A stretch of 44,764 bases of DNA from Pseudofrankia coriaricola (lineage in GTDB: Bacteria; Actinomycetota; Actinomycetes; Frankiales; Frankiaceae): the NCBI RefSeq assembly GCF_001854805.1, contig NZ_MBLO01000045.1:2614-47377 (forward strand). The letters are read 5' to 3'. Within the stretch, counting starts at the first letter, position 1. The number at the start of each line of letters is the position of its first letter. Below are positions 7,432 through 15,604 of the stretch, piece by piece. A program made the position numbers and the translations under genes. Under the pieces are notes generated by a model that had not been told where the DNA came from, did not search any database, and saw only the letters and a list, made by a program, of their open reading frames with translations.

Positions 7432-8643
7432 TCAGAACCGGCTGCGCGCTCTGCGGGCGGCCGGGGTTGTGGCGGATGTGCGTGACGGCAGGCCGACGGT
7501 GGCCTTGCCAGGCATGACGTCCTCGCCGCGCTGGTTGCGCGCGAAGGTCGTGACGTGGACGAGGGACTCGCCGTCCTCCGACACCTCCTTGCCGACCACT
7601 TCGCCGCCGAGCTCGATCACATCGGAGAGGTAGACAAAGCCCCGGTACTGCGAATCCAAGTGCTTCACCCAGCCAGCGTCACCCACCCAGTGAGTCATCA
7701 GCTGGATTTGCCAGCACTGACGCTGGAAGCCCACGTCATACTGGAACGCGACGCCCATCGCATTGGCGGCCGCCCGGTTGTAGTGCACCGCGTAGATCGG
7801 CTCCTGCGCACCGGTCGTGGGGTCACGAAAAGACCATGCAGGGTGAGCTGCGTAGTCGACAAGCGACGCCGCGTGCGCCTTCAGCCGGGGGATCGGGGTG
7901 CCGCCCCCGGCGATGAACGCGACCTCGTCGGTGAGCCCGACCGGGCCCTTGGTCAGGCGCGAGACGGTGTCGCCGACCTCGACGTCCTCGAAGTAGCGGG
8001 GCTCCTCACCACGCGGCTGCTCCGTAAGAACCTGCTTCTCGACCTCCTCGATCTCCCCAGAGGTCCACGGGTGCGGAATCGTCAGGGGCTTGCGCTCGCT
8101 GTTGTTCTTGCGCGCGGTGGCCCGTTCGTAATTCACGACCTGCCAGCGGATCTCGGCGACCGTCTCCCCAAGCTGGTTGGTGTAGGAGTTCGTGAAGTGG
8201 TCGGTGACCATCTGCCGCGCGAACGACGACGGCCGCGGGCCTGTGAAACCGTCGTAGCGGCAGCTCGCGGTGATGGTGTCACCCCAGTAAACCGGCCTGA
8301 ACAGGTCCATGTCGGTCGCCGAGTGGAAGGAGCCCAGACCCGGCCAGCCGAACTGAATGCCGGAGAAGCAGCCGATGACAAACGACGGCGGCGCTACCGG
8401 CGCGCCGTAGTCCGAGGCCCGACCGCGCTCGGCGTCGGTCCAGAGCTCGTTGACGTCCCCTATGCCGCCGGCGAACTTCGCGACCGCGATCCGCGTGGCT
8501 TCCTCGTTGTTCACCGAATGACCGATACGCAGGTCCACCCCAATCTTCGCCCGCATCGACTCCATCATTTCCTCGCCAATGACAGCCTCCGGCATACGTG
8601 CCTCGGACGTCGAGGTCGGAAGTGACGAGTTTTCGGTGCTCAC
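7432..8643 (-). CDS. Double hot-dog MaoC-like protein (FAS1-DH-like N-terminus)
   Basis: A 403-aa protein with two hot-dog units, roughly residues 20-165 and 215-380, as in two-domain MaoC-family acyl-CoA hydratases. The N-terminal unit carries GDVNELW at 62-68 where active R-hydratases have GDxNPxH, so the usual catalytic His is replaced by Trp. I see no clear Asp-His dyad in the second unit. It may work as a hydratase with other residues or as a partner subunit. The GTG start at 8643 has AAGGAG eight bases upstream. It is transcribed away from the DUF35 and thiolase genes and leads the operon that continues to 3470. In steroid side-chain degradation a MaoC hydratase works with a DUF35 protein and an SCP2-thiolase-like aldolase, so a similar partnership is plausible. 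Confidence 0.75.
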   Translation of the reverse strand: MSTENSSLPTSTSEARMPEAVIGEEMMESMRAKIGVDLRIGHSVNNEEATRIAVAKFAGGIGDVNELWTDAERGRASDYGAPVAPPSFVIGCFSGIQFGWPGLGSFHSATDMDLFRPVYWGDTITASCRYDGFTGPRPSSFARQMVTDHFTNSYTNQLGETVAEIRWQVVNYERATARKNNSERKPLTIPHPWTSGEIEEVEKQVLTEQPRGEEPRYFEDVEVGDTVSRLTKGPVGLTDEVAFIAGGGTPIPRLKAHAASLVDYAAHPAWSFRDPTTGAQEPIYAVHYNRAAANAMGVAFQYDVGFQRQCWQIQLMTHWVGDAGWVKHLDSQYRGFVYLSDVIELGGEVVGKEVSEDGESLVHVTTFARNQRGEDVMPGKATVGLPSRTSATTPAARRARSRF

Positions 8644-8743
8644 CGAGGAAGCTCCTTTGCCGTGGCCAACAGATCATTGTGCGGTCCGTGCGCGCTGTGG
8701 TGCAGTCCTCGCACCCGACTAGGTCATCTACGCCTTCCGCCAT

Positions 8744-8772
8744 GTAGTCTAGTGCTATATCATCCAGTAGTC
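8744..8772. promoter_or_regulatory. Divergent control region with GTAGTC repeats
   Basis: The 191-bp region between the MaoC-like and DUF35 genes holds an AT-rich island. GTAGTC occurs at 8744-8749 and 8767-8772, 23 bp apart, with TAGTGCT at 8750-8756 and TATATC just after. The heptamer TAGTGCT and the TAGTC pentamer also occur in the element upstream of the ABC binding protein (15570-15604). A shared operator is an inference. Confidence 0.4.
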
Positions 8773-8834
8773 GAGCGATCCGATGCCACTCGAACGGATG
8801 TTGCAGGCTCCCGTTTCCAGACCGGAAGGCCACG

Positions 8835-9239
8835 ATGCCGAGACAGATCCCTGTAGTCGAGTACCTCGCCCTCGGCGACGATCCTCACCTGACGAGCCAT
8901 GCCTGTCGGTCGTGCGGTGCCCTGTACTTCGACCGCCGCAACGCGTGCGCCAAGTGCTTCGCCACGGACTTCGACACCACCCACCTCGCCAACCGAGGAA
9001 GGGTACGGGCCTTCACCATCGTCGGTCGGATCAAGCGTCCGTTCGTGTCGGTGGTCGTCGATCTCGAGGGCGGCGGGGTCGTGAAGGCGAACCTGCTGGG
9101 AGTCGACGACCCAGACGCGATCACTCCCGGGATGCCCGTCGAGCTCGCGACCTTCGTCGCGGGCACCGACGACGAGGGCACCGAGGCCATCGCGTTCGGG
9201 TACCGACCGCGGTCCGACAGAGAGGCGCAGCCGGCATGA
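8835..9239 (+). CDS. Zn-ribbon/OB-fold protein (DUF35 family)
   Basis: A 134-aa protein with a rubredoxin-like zinc ribbon at C24-x2-C27 and C38-x2-C41, followed by an OB-fold (residues about 50-125). DUF35 proteins bind beside SCP2-type thiolases or aldolases and are often required for their activity or stability, as in the Ltp2-ChsH2 pair of cholesterol side-chain degradation. GGAAGG lies five bases upstream of the ATG. The stop overlaps the start of the thiolase gene (ATGA), which supports obligate co-translation. An independent catalytic role is unlikely; it is probably a subunit of the neighbouring thiolase-like enzyme. Confidence 0.85.
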   Translation: MPRQIPVVEYLALGDDPHLTSHACRSCGALYFDRRNACAKCFATDFDTTHLANRGRVRAFTIVGRIKRPFVSVVVDLEGGGVVKANLLGVDDPDAITPGMPVELATFVAGTDDEGTEAIAFGYRPRSDREAQPA

Positions 9240-10441
9240 GCGCGGGTGACATCTGGATCGTCGGCGCGAGCATGACGCCGTTCGGTCGGTTCGCGGACAA
9301 GGATCTCGTCGACCTCGCAGCCGATGCGACGCTGGACGCCCTGCGCGACGCCGACATGACCATGGCCAATATCGGGATCCTCGCGCTGGGCAACGTCTAC
9401 GAGGCCAACTCCCACAACGGTCAACGGCTCCAAAAGCAGATCGGCCAGACCGGCATCCCGGTCTACAACGTGGTCAATGCCTGCGCGACCGGAGCGAGCG
9501 CGGTCCGGATCGCGATGCTCGCCGTCGCTGCTGGCGAGACTGAGGTCGGTCTGGCCGTCGGCGTCGAGAAGATGGGCAAGATGGGCATGATCGGCGGCGC
9601 GGCGGCCGCGCGCGCCGAGAAGAAGGTCTACGGGCCGCGCGGCCGGTACGGCGCGGTAATGAAGTCCGAAGGCCTGTTGGGCACCGGGCTCATGCCGGGT
9701 GTCTTCGCCCAAGCCGGCACCGAGTACGCCCTGGCGAACGGGGTGACCGCGACACAGTTCGCGAAGGTCGCCCAGAAGAACCACGCGCACTCGGTGCTCA
9801 ACCCCCTGGCTCAGTATCGCAAGGAGTTCTCACTCGACGAGATCGTCTCCGCCGAGATGATCTCCTACCCCAACACGCTGCCCATGTGCTGCCCCACCGG
9901 CGACGGGGCGGCGGCCGTGGTCCTCGTGTCCGACCAGAAGCTCCGCACTCTCGACCCCGACGTCCGCCGGCGCGCTGTCAAGATCTCAGCCTCGATCATG
10001 ACGTCGGACCCCTGGACCGAGTCCGACCAGGTGCAGCCGGACGTGAACACGCTTACCCGGATGGCCGCCGACGCAGCGTACGAGACGGCGGGCCTCGGCC
10101 CGGCCGACCTCGACATCGTGGAGCTGCACGACTGCTTCGCCACCGCGGAACTGCTGCACTACGACAACCTCCGGCTCTGCGAACCCGGCGGAGCCGGGGA
10201 CTTCATCGACTCCGGTCGCCCCTGGCGAGACGGCGACACCCCCGTCAACGTCTCTGGAGGACTGCTCTCCAAGGGCCACCCGCTCGGCGCGACCGGCGTG
10301 GCGAACCTCTTCGAGGTAGTCACCCACCTACGCGGCGAGGCCGGTGACCGCCAGGTCGAGGGGGCCCGCGTCGGGCTCACCCACGTCATCGGACTCGCCT
10401 CCGCCTGCGCCGTCCACATCCTCGAGGCGCCCGCCCGCTGA
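9236..10441 (+). CDS. SCP2-type thiolase / lipid-transfer-protein-like acyltransferase
   Basis: A 401-aa thiolase-superfamily enzyme. Cys83 in NACATGASA is the nucleophile position. HDCF at 298-301, GHPLGATG at 347-354 and Cys391 near the C-terminus complete a normal thiolase set. The full set argues for thiolytic cleavage, although close relatives coupled to DUF35 proteins (Ltp2 type) act as retro-aldolases. The ATG at 9236 overlaps the DUF35 stop by four bases; the same frame is open upstream to 8783, but that stretch overlaps the DUF35 gene. A strong hairpin follows the stop. It probably acts on the product of the divergently encoded MaoC-like protein (inference). Confidence 0.85.
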   Translation: MSAGDIWIVGASMTPFGRFADKDLVDLAADATLDALRDADMTMANIGILALGNVYEANSHNGQRLQKQIGQTGIPVYNVVNACATGASAVRIAMLAVAAGETEVGLAVGVEKMGKMGMIGGAAAARAEKKVYGPRGRYGAVMKSEGLLGTGLMPGVFAQAGTEYALANGVTATQFAKVAQKNHAHSVLNPLAQYRKEFSLDEIVSAEMISYPNTLPMCCPTGDGAAAVVLVSDQKLRTLDPDVRRRAVKISASIMTSDPWTESDQVQPDVNTLTRMAADAAYETAGLGPADLDIVELHDCFATAELLHYDNLRLCEPGGAGDFIDSGRPWRDGDTPVNVSGGLLSKGHPLGATGVANLFEVVTHLRGEAGDRQVEGARVGLTHVIGLASACAVHILEAPAR

Positions 10442-10459
10442 CAGTCAAGGAGGAGCGGA

Positions 10460-10503
10460 CGGGACGGACCGCCTCGGGTGCGCCGTGCAGGCGGTCCGTC
10501 CCG
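10460..10503. terminator. Bidirectional terminator hairpin
   Basis: GGGACGGACCGCCT (10461-10474) and its exact complement (10489-10502), extended by one C-G pair, form a 15-bp perfect stem with a 14-nt loop. It sits between the convergent thiolase and LivF genes, so it can serve both transcripts. Confidence 0.8.
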
Positions 10504-10523
10504 GCGTCGCAGCGGAGGCTGGC

Positions 10524-11291
10524 TCAGCTTGCTGATCCTGCCGACAGGTAGTGCGCGAACAGGTCGCTGGCGCGCAGCTCGGCCGACGGACCGGCAAACG
10601 CCAGCTCGCCTCGCCTCAGGACGAAGGCGTGCTGGGCGATGTCGAGCACCCGGTGTACCAACTGGTCGACGACCAGCACCGAGACACCACGTCCTGCCAC
10701 CAGCTCGTTCTCGAGGAACTGGAAGATCGCGTCGGTGACGATGGGCGCCAGACCGAGCGACGGTTCGTCCAACAGCACGAGCTGCGGCTTCCGCACATAG
10801 GCGCGGGCCATGGCCAGCATCTGTTGCTCGCCACCGCTCATCGTGCCTGCCAACTGCTCCATCCGCTCGCCCAGGCGCGGGAACACCGTGGTGGCCAGGT
10901 CGGCCGCTTCACGTTCGCGTCCCTTCTCAGCTTGCATGATCAGGTTCTCGCGCACGGTCAGGCGTTTGAAGACAGCCCTGCCCTCGCCGATGTGGCACAG
11001 GCCCATCTTGGTCCGCCTATACGGTGCCAGGGTTGTGATGTCGCTGTCGTAAAGGGAGATTGTGCCGCGGGTCGGGCGGATCAGGCCCGCGATCGTGTTG
11101 AGCAGCGTCGACTTACCTCCACCGTTCGGGCCGACAAGCGCAACGACCGACCCGGCGGGAACCTGCATCGAGACTCCCCGCAGCACCTCCGTCCGGTCAT
11201 AGCCGGCCGCGAGGTCCTTGACTTCGAGCGCCGGTGTGCCGGCCATCGGCTGCGGAGACCGGGTCGCGGGTGGGGTCGGTGCGGCGTTCAT
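10524..11291 (-). CDS. livF: LivF-type ATPase of a branched-chain/hydrophobic amide ABC importer
   Basis: A 255-aa cytoplasmic ATPase. Walker A is GPNGGGKST at 54-62, the LivF-characteristic IGEGRAVF at 101-108, signature MSGGEQQ at 151-157 and Walker B LVLLDEP at 171-177. ATG 11291 overlaps the stop of the fused permease-ATPase gene by four bases; a second ATG 15 codons on is possible. It pairs with the LivG domain of that gene to drive the importer. In catabolic clusters this transporter family often carries aromatic or other carboxylic acids rather than amino acids, so the symbol denotes family only. Confidence 0.9.
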   Translation of the reverse strand: MNAAPTPPATRSPQPMAGTPALEVKDLAAGYDRTEVLRGVSMQVPAGSVVALVGPNGGGKSTLLNTIAGLIRPTRGTISLYDSDITTLAPYRRTKMGLCHIGEGRAVFKRLTVRENLIMQAEKGREREAADLATTVFPRLGERMEQLAGTMSGGEQQMLAMARAYVRKPQLVLLDEPSLGLAPIVTDAIFQFLENELVAGRGVSVLVVDQLVHRVLDIAQHAFVLRRGELAFAGPSAELRASDLFAHYLSAGSAS

Positions 11292-14071
11292 GCCGTTCCT
11301 CCGGCGCTGACCTGGATGGGGGCGGCTGACCCTACCTGCGGGCGCTCGCGGGTTCCCGTCTGCTCGGCGCCCAGGTAGGCGGCCTGCACTTCGCGGCTCT
11401 GGGCCACCTCCGAGGGAGTCCCCTCGAAGACGAGCTGCCCGAAGTCGAGGACGTAGATGTAGTCGCAAAGCCCCATTACAAGCGACATGTCGTGCTCGAC
11501 GAGCAAGATGCCGCAGCCCCGCTCTCGCACCACCTCCCGCAAGATCGCCGCGAACCGCCTGGTTTCCTCGACGCCTAGCCCGCTCGACGGTTCGTCGAGG
11601 AGCAGGGTGTCGAACGGCCCTGCAAGACACCGGGCGAGCTCGACGAGGCGGCGTTGGCCGGTCGACAGGCTGCCCGCCTGAACGCCGGCGACATCGGTGA
11701 CCTCGCAGAGTTCCATGGCCTCCTGCACGGCGGCGTCGCGACTGCTCAGTTCGTGCCGTCCCGCGATCAGCTGCCGCCAGGGCGCGGCGCCCGCGCGGCT
11801 CGCCTCCCAACCAATACCGACGTTGTCGGCCACCGTGAGTGAATCGCAGAGCTCCATCACTTGGAACGTCCGGCCGAGCCCCAGCCTCGCCCGCGCACTC
11901 GGCGAACGGTGGGTGATGTCGCGGTCGTGGAGCTTGACGGTGCCCTTCGACGGCCGGTCGAAACCACTGCAGGCGTTGAACGTCGTGGTCTTACCGGCGC
12001 CGTTGGGCCCGATCAGTCCGGTGATCTGCGCTGCTTTGGCCTTCAGCGAGACGTCGTTGACTGCCACCAGCCCACCGAACCGGATGGTCAGGTGCTCGAC
12101 CGTCAGCGCGCTGGAGCCGGGAGCGAGCCGGGCGGGCGGCGTCTTGGTCCGCTCGACGCGGGGGCCCGTCGACGACGGGTGGGCCGACCGACGGCCAGCC
12201 CGACCGAACTTCGACTCGAAGAATTCCTGCAGGCGCTTCGGCATGGGAGCCGGCCCGCCCTGAGTCGCGACGAGCACCGCGAAGAACCCGAACAGGACGT
12301 TCATGACGCTCGTGGTGTTCTCACCCGGCAAGTAGCCGGGGATCACAGCTGTGATGCCGGCGAACAGCCCGTACCACGGCACCCGGAAGGGAGCCAGGGC
12401 CAGGATCGCCAGTAGGACGACGGAGTTGAACGATGTGAAGTAGGAGTTGGTCGGTCCGACGCTGCCGAGCATCGCGCCGTACAGGGCCCCGGCCACTGCG
12501 GCGATGAAGGCGCTGGTGCAAAACACGATCACCCTGGTGACCCGCACGTCCACTCCCAGCGTCGACACGGCCTTCGCCGAGTCGCTCAGTGCCCAGAGCA
12601 GCCGACCGAGCCTCGCGCGATGGATCACGCCGACGAGGACGACCGTCGCAAGGAGGAACGCCATGACCACGTAGTAGTAGGCGACGTCGGACTGCGCCCA
12701 GCTCGGCCGCGGCATCGAGCGCCCGGCCGCGAGCGTGGTGAACATCCAACCTCGGCGGTACAGCAGGCGCTCGACCAGCAGCCCGAACCCGAGGGTCGCC
12801 AGGGCGAGGAACAATCCCGAGAGCCGGATGGCTGGTATGGCCACCAGGGCTCCGACCGGGACGGCGATCAGACCCGCGGCAAGGATCGCGAGTATCCATG
12901 GGAAGCCGGCCTCTAGCTGCAGCTGGGAGAAGGCGACGGCACCGATGGCGGCGAAGGCCGCACTGCAGAGCGAGACAATGCCCGCGGTCCGCACCAGCAG
13001 CCCCAGGGCCAGGATCATCATCGCCATCGTCAGCGCGCCGGTCCAGTACGGCGTCAACTTGTACCCGGGCGCCCAAAGCGGCACGGACGCGAGAGCGCCG
13101 AACACCACCACGTACGCGGCGAAACGAAGCGAGCGCGGGCCGTGCCAGAGCAGCGCCGGGCGATGCTCGAAGGTGGAAGGCGGCAGCAAGGTGCGCTTGG
13201 GGAGGAGCAGCATCGCGCCGATGAGCACCACGAAGGGCAGCGCCTTCGACATCCCCAGGAGGGCAGGGTACGTCAGCTCGTACCGGGAGATGACCGCTTC
13301 ACCGACTCCCACCAGGATGCCACCGACGAAGGTCATCGAGATCGAGGCGAACCGGCCGACCGCGGCCGCCGCGAAGCTCTGGACCACGAGGAACGTCAGC
13401 AGGATCGGGTCCAGACCAAGGAACGGCAGGATCAGCACGCCGGACATGGAGGCGATCGTGCAGCCGAGGACCCACGACACGCGGCGCACCCGGACGGGAC
13501 TGACCCCTTGGACGTCCGCGAGGTTCGGGTCCTCGACCACGGCACGCATCGTCAGGCCGAGCCTGGTCTTCTTGAACAGGACCGTCAAAGCGAGGACGAC
13601 CAGCGTGGCTGCGACGAGGACGGTTACCTGGCTGTAGCGGACATTGACGTCGAACAGCCGGAACATCTCGTTGCCGCTGGGGAGGTACTGACGGACGGGC
13701 CTGGTGTCGGGACCGTATTTCAGCGTGCCGGCGCCCTGCATCAGCAGGATCAAGCCCGCGGTACCGACAATCTTCCACGCGGTGCGCTGATGGGAGAGCC
13801 GTCGAGCGACGAATTCCATCACGAGTCCGGCGACCGGGCCGGCTACCAGGACCGCGACCACCGCGGCGACGATCCAACTGGCCTGTTGCTGGACGTAGAA
13901 GTAGTAGAAGACGTACGCGCCGAAGGTAGCGATCGCCCCGTGCCCGAAGTTGAGGATGCCTGCCGTCTTGTACGTCAGAACCAACCCGGTTGCTGCCAAT
14001 CCGTAGATGGCACCAGTAACGATCCCGGCGACGACGAAGGGAAGGATTTGTAACACCTGACGACCACGCAA
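11288..14071 (-). CDS. Fused LivH-LivM-LivG: two permease domains plus ATPase
   Basis: One 927-aa frame contains three normally separate components. Residues about 1-295 are LivH-like (GIVTGAIYGLAATGLVLTY, ILNFGHGA). About 305-615 is LivM-like, with multiple hydrophobic helices and the IPAIRLSGLFLALATLGFG segment. A Pro/Ser/Arg-rich linker near 615-655 leads to a LivG ATPase with Walker A GPNGAGKT near 688, signature LSTGQRRLVELAR near 801 and Walker B TLLLDEP near 820. No internal stop or start suggests separate genes. The start is TTG 14071 or possibly GTG 14056; neither has a strong ribosome site. It follows the binding-protein gene after 135 bp containing a hairpin and overlaps livF. Double fusions of these parts are known in actinobacteria; the triple arrangement is less common. 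Confidence 0.88.
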   Translation of the reverse strand: MRGRQVLQILPFVVAGIVTGAIYGLAATGLVLTYKTAGILNFGHGAIATFGAYVFYYFYVQQQASWIVAAVVAVLVAGPVAGLVMEFVARRLSHQRTAWKIVGTAGLILLMQGAGTLKYGPDTRPVRQYLPSGNEMFRLFDVNVRYSQVTVLVAATLVVLALTVLFKKTRLGLTMRAVVEDPNLADVQGVSPVRVRRVSWVLGCTIASMSGVLILPFLGLDPILLTFLVVQSFAAAAVGRFASISMTFVGGILVGVGEAVISRYELTYPALLGMSKALPFVVLIGAMLLLPKRTLLPPSTFEHRPALLWHGPRSLRFAAYVVVFGALASVPLWAPGYKLTPYWTGALTMAMMILALGLLVRTAGIVSLCSAAFAAIGAVAFSQLQLEAGFPWILAILAAGLIAVPVGALVAIPAIRLSGLFLALATLGFGLLVERLLYRRGWMFTTLAAGRSMPRPSWAQSDVAYYYVVMAFLLATVVLVGVIHRARLGRLLWALSDSAKAVSTLGVDVRVTRVIVFCTSAFIAAVAGALYGAMLGSVGPTNSYFTSFNSVVLLAILALAPFRVPWYGLFAGITAVIPGYLPGENTTSVMNVLFGFFAVLVATQGGPAPMPKRLQEFFESKFGRAGRRSAHPSSTGPRVERTKTPPARLAPGSSALTVEHLTIRFGGLVAVNDVSLKAKAAQITGLIGPNGAGKTTTFNACSGFDRPSKGTVKLHDRDITHRSPSARARLGLGRTFQVMELCDSLTVADNVGIGWEASRAGAAPWRQLIAGRHELSSRDAAVQEAMELCEVTDVAGVQAGSLSTGQRRLVELARCLAGPFDTLLLDEPSSGLGVEETRRFAAILREVVRERGCGILLVEHDMSLVMGLCDYIYVLDFGQLVFEGTPSEVAQSREVQAAYLGAEQTGTRERPQVGSAAPIQVSAGGTA

Positions 14072-14131
14072 TCAAGCTAGGGGGCAAAGACTCGGCGAGA
14101 CTCTCGCTGGGCGGTCTTTCTGCCAACCGAC

Positions 14132-14201
14132 CCGACAGCGTGACGTCTCGACCGCTCCTGGCCAGCCGGGAGGTCAACTGGCCGCGACGCCACGCTGTCG
14201 G
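14132..14201 (-). terminator. Intra-operon hairpin between binding protein and permease
   Basis: CCGACAGCGTG (14132-14142) and CACGCTGTCGG (14191-14201) are perfect 11-bp complements enclosing 48 nt that contain further CTGGCCAG/TGGCC pairing. In the leftward transcript it begins six bases after the binding-protein stop. A partial terminator or mRNA-stabilising stem would give more binding protein than membrane protein, as is common for such operons (inference). Confidence 0.5.
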
Positions 14202-14206
14202 CAACA

Positions 14207-15502
14207 TCAGCTCTGGACGCACTCCGAGGCCAGGTCACCCTTGGCGCCGTTGCCGGACTTGCCCTCGAAGGCGACCCGCTTGAATTCGCCCTTGGAGTCG
14301 CGCTCGATGGTCCAGAAGCAGCTGATCGCTGGGCTGGGCCCGTCCTTGGTGAAGGTCAGCGGCTGCGGAAGCAGACCGTCGAGCGTCTCGTCCTTGACCT
14401 GCCGGTAGGCGCCCAGCACGCTGGCGCTCGTGACATCGGCGCTCGACGCGGGATCCTTCTGCATGGCCTTGCGGAACAACTCCAGAGTCGACCACGTCGT
14501 CGTCTGGACGTACCCGCGATAGTCCACACCGTGGCCGTAGCGCTGCACCGCGTCACGGAACTGCTTGGCAGGCGCGGCGTCGGCGAACCACGGGAAGCCG
14601 GTCGACATCCCGTACATGGGCGTGTCGCCAAGCGACTCGAAGAGCTTGGCGTACGTCGAGACCAGGATCAGCGGCCCGGTGTAGCCCTGCGTACGACACT
14701 CCACCAGGAGCTTGGACAGCGGGTTGGAGGTGACGTACCCGGCGATCCCGCCCGGCTTCTCGTTGACGATTTGCAGGCACTGGGCGGTGGCACTGGTGTC
14801 GTCCGCGGCCATTGTGACCGTGCCCTTGTAGTCGATGCCGACCTTGGGTGCATAGGCCTGCTGGACTTTGCCGATCGCCGCGCATTCGGGGACCTCAGAG
14901 CAGACGACGCCTACGGTCGAGTGGAGACCGGCGTCCTTGGCCACGTTCGCGGTCGTCTGCAGGATCTGGGGCGCCTGGATGTCCGTGCCGAACCACGTGC
15001 TCGGGGAGTTCTCCGCGCTCCGGGCGAAGTTGACGCCGCCGATGATCGGGACGCCCTTGGAGTCGAGGTAGTCAGCGATGGCTGGTCCGGCGACGGAGCT
15101 TTCGATCGCGATCGCGACCACCCCGTCCTGCTCGACCGCCTCGCGCGCGGCCGCGGCCGCTTTGTCGGCCTGGAGCTGGTCGTCGTACACCTTGACGGTG
15201 ACCGGGTGCCCGTTGATGCCGCCCAGCTCCTTGTTGACCATGTCGGCCCAAGCCTGGGAGACCGGGCCGGCCGGCGCATAGGTCTCTGAGAAGGCGCCGG
15301 TGCTGGAGGCGATCAGACCGATCGTGATGGGCGTCCCGGTCGGCGTGGGGCCCGCGCCGGCCGGGGGCAGGTCACTCGCTAAGGGGTTCCCCGTCGCAGA
15401 GTCGACCGCACTGCCGCCTCCGCCACACGCAGAGAGCACGAGCGCAGCCACAACGCCCGTGAGAGCGATACGCCTACAAGATCGGGATTTTTTCAACGCC
15501 AC
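14207..15502 (-). CDS. ABC transporter substrate-binding lipoprotein, LivJ/LivK-like
   Basis: A 431-aa type I periplasmic-binding-fold protein of the leucine/amide family, anchored outside the membrane. The signal peptide has basic residues (KKSRSCRR), a hydrophobic core and lipobox LSAC with the lipidated Cys at 26, then a Gly-rich tether. The mature part begins ITIGLIASSTGAFSETYAP, typical of the family. I chose GTG 15502 because AAGGGGG stands a few bases upstream and the signal peptide starts there; an in-frame GTG at 15580 would add residues before the signal. It heads the transporter operon, preceded by a palindromic operator-like element at 15570-15604. Ligand unknown. Confidence 0.9.
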   Translation of the reverse strand: MALKKSRSCRRIALTGVVAALVLSACGGGGSAVDSATGNPLASDLPPAGAGPTPTGTPITIGLIASSTGAFSETYAPAGPVSQAWADMVNKELGGINGHPVTVKVYDDQLQADKAAAAAREAVEQDGVVAIAIESSVAGPAIADYLDSKGVPIIGGVNFARSAENSPSTWFGTDIQAPQILQTTANVAKDAGLHSTVGVVCSEVPECAAIGKVQQAYAPKVGIDYKGTVTMAADDTSATAQCLQIVNEKPGGIAGYVTSNPLSKLLVECRTQGYTGPLILVSTYAKLFESLGDTPMYGMSTGFPWFADAAPAKQFRDAVQRYGHGVDYRGYVQTTTWSTLELFRKAMQKDPASSADVTSASVLGAYRQVKDETLDGLLPQPLTFTKDGPSPAISCFWTIERDSKGEFKRVAFEGKSGNGAKGDLASECVQS

Positions 15503-15569
15503 TTGTGACCCCCTTGGTTGGCGGCAGCCTGCATTGGTCTCGGAAGTATGGTGTGCGTCACCAGCAGGG

Positions 15570-15604
15570 TCAATAGTCATCGACTATTTAGTGCTCGACT
15601 ATTT
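15570..15604. promoter_or_regulatory. AATAGTC palindrome and repeated CGACTATTT, likely operator
   Basis: AATAGTC (15572-15578), three bases, then GACTATT (15582-15588) is a perfect 7-3-7 palindrome. CGACTATTT is present at 15581-15589 and again at 15596-15604, 15 bp apart, and TAGTGCT lies between. The block is AT-rich in very GC-rich surroundings and lies about 70-100 bp upstream of the binding-protein start. It probably overlaps the transporter promoter. The neighbouring MarR protein is the obvious candidate binder. In the rest of 15503-15971 I see no gene; the short frames there have no support. Confidence 0.6.

Noticed and set aside
11288-14071. Three separate liv genes joined by sequencing error
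   Set aside because: The frame is continuous with sensible linkers and there are no remnant start or ribosome sites at the domain borders.
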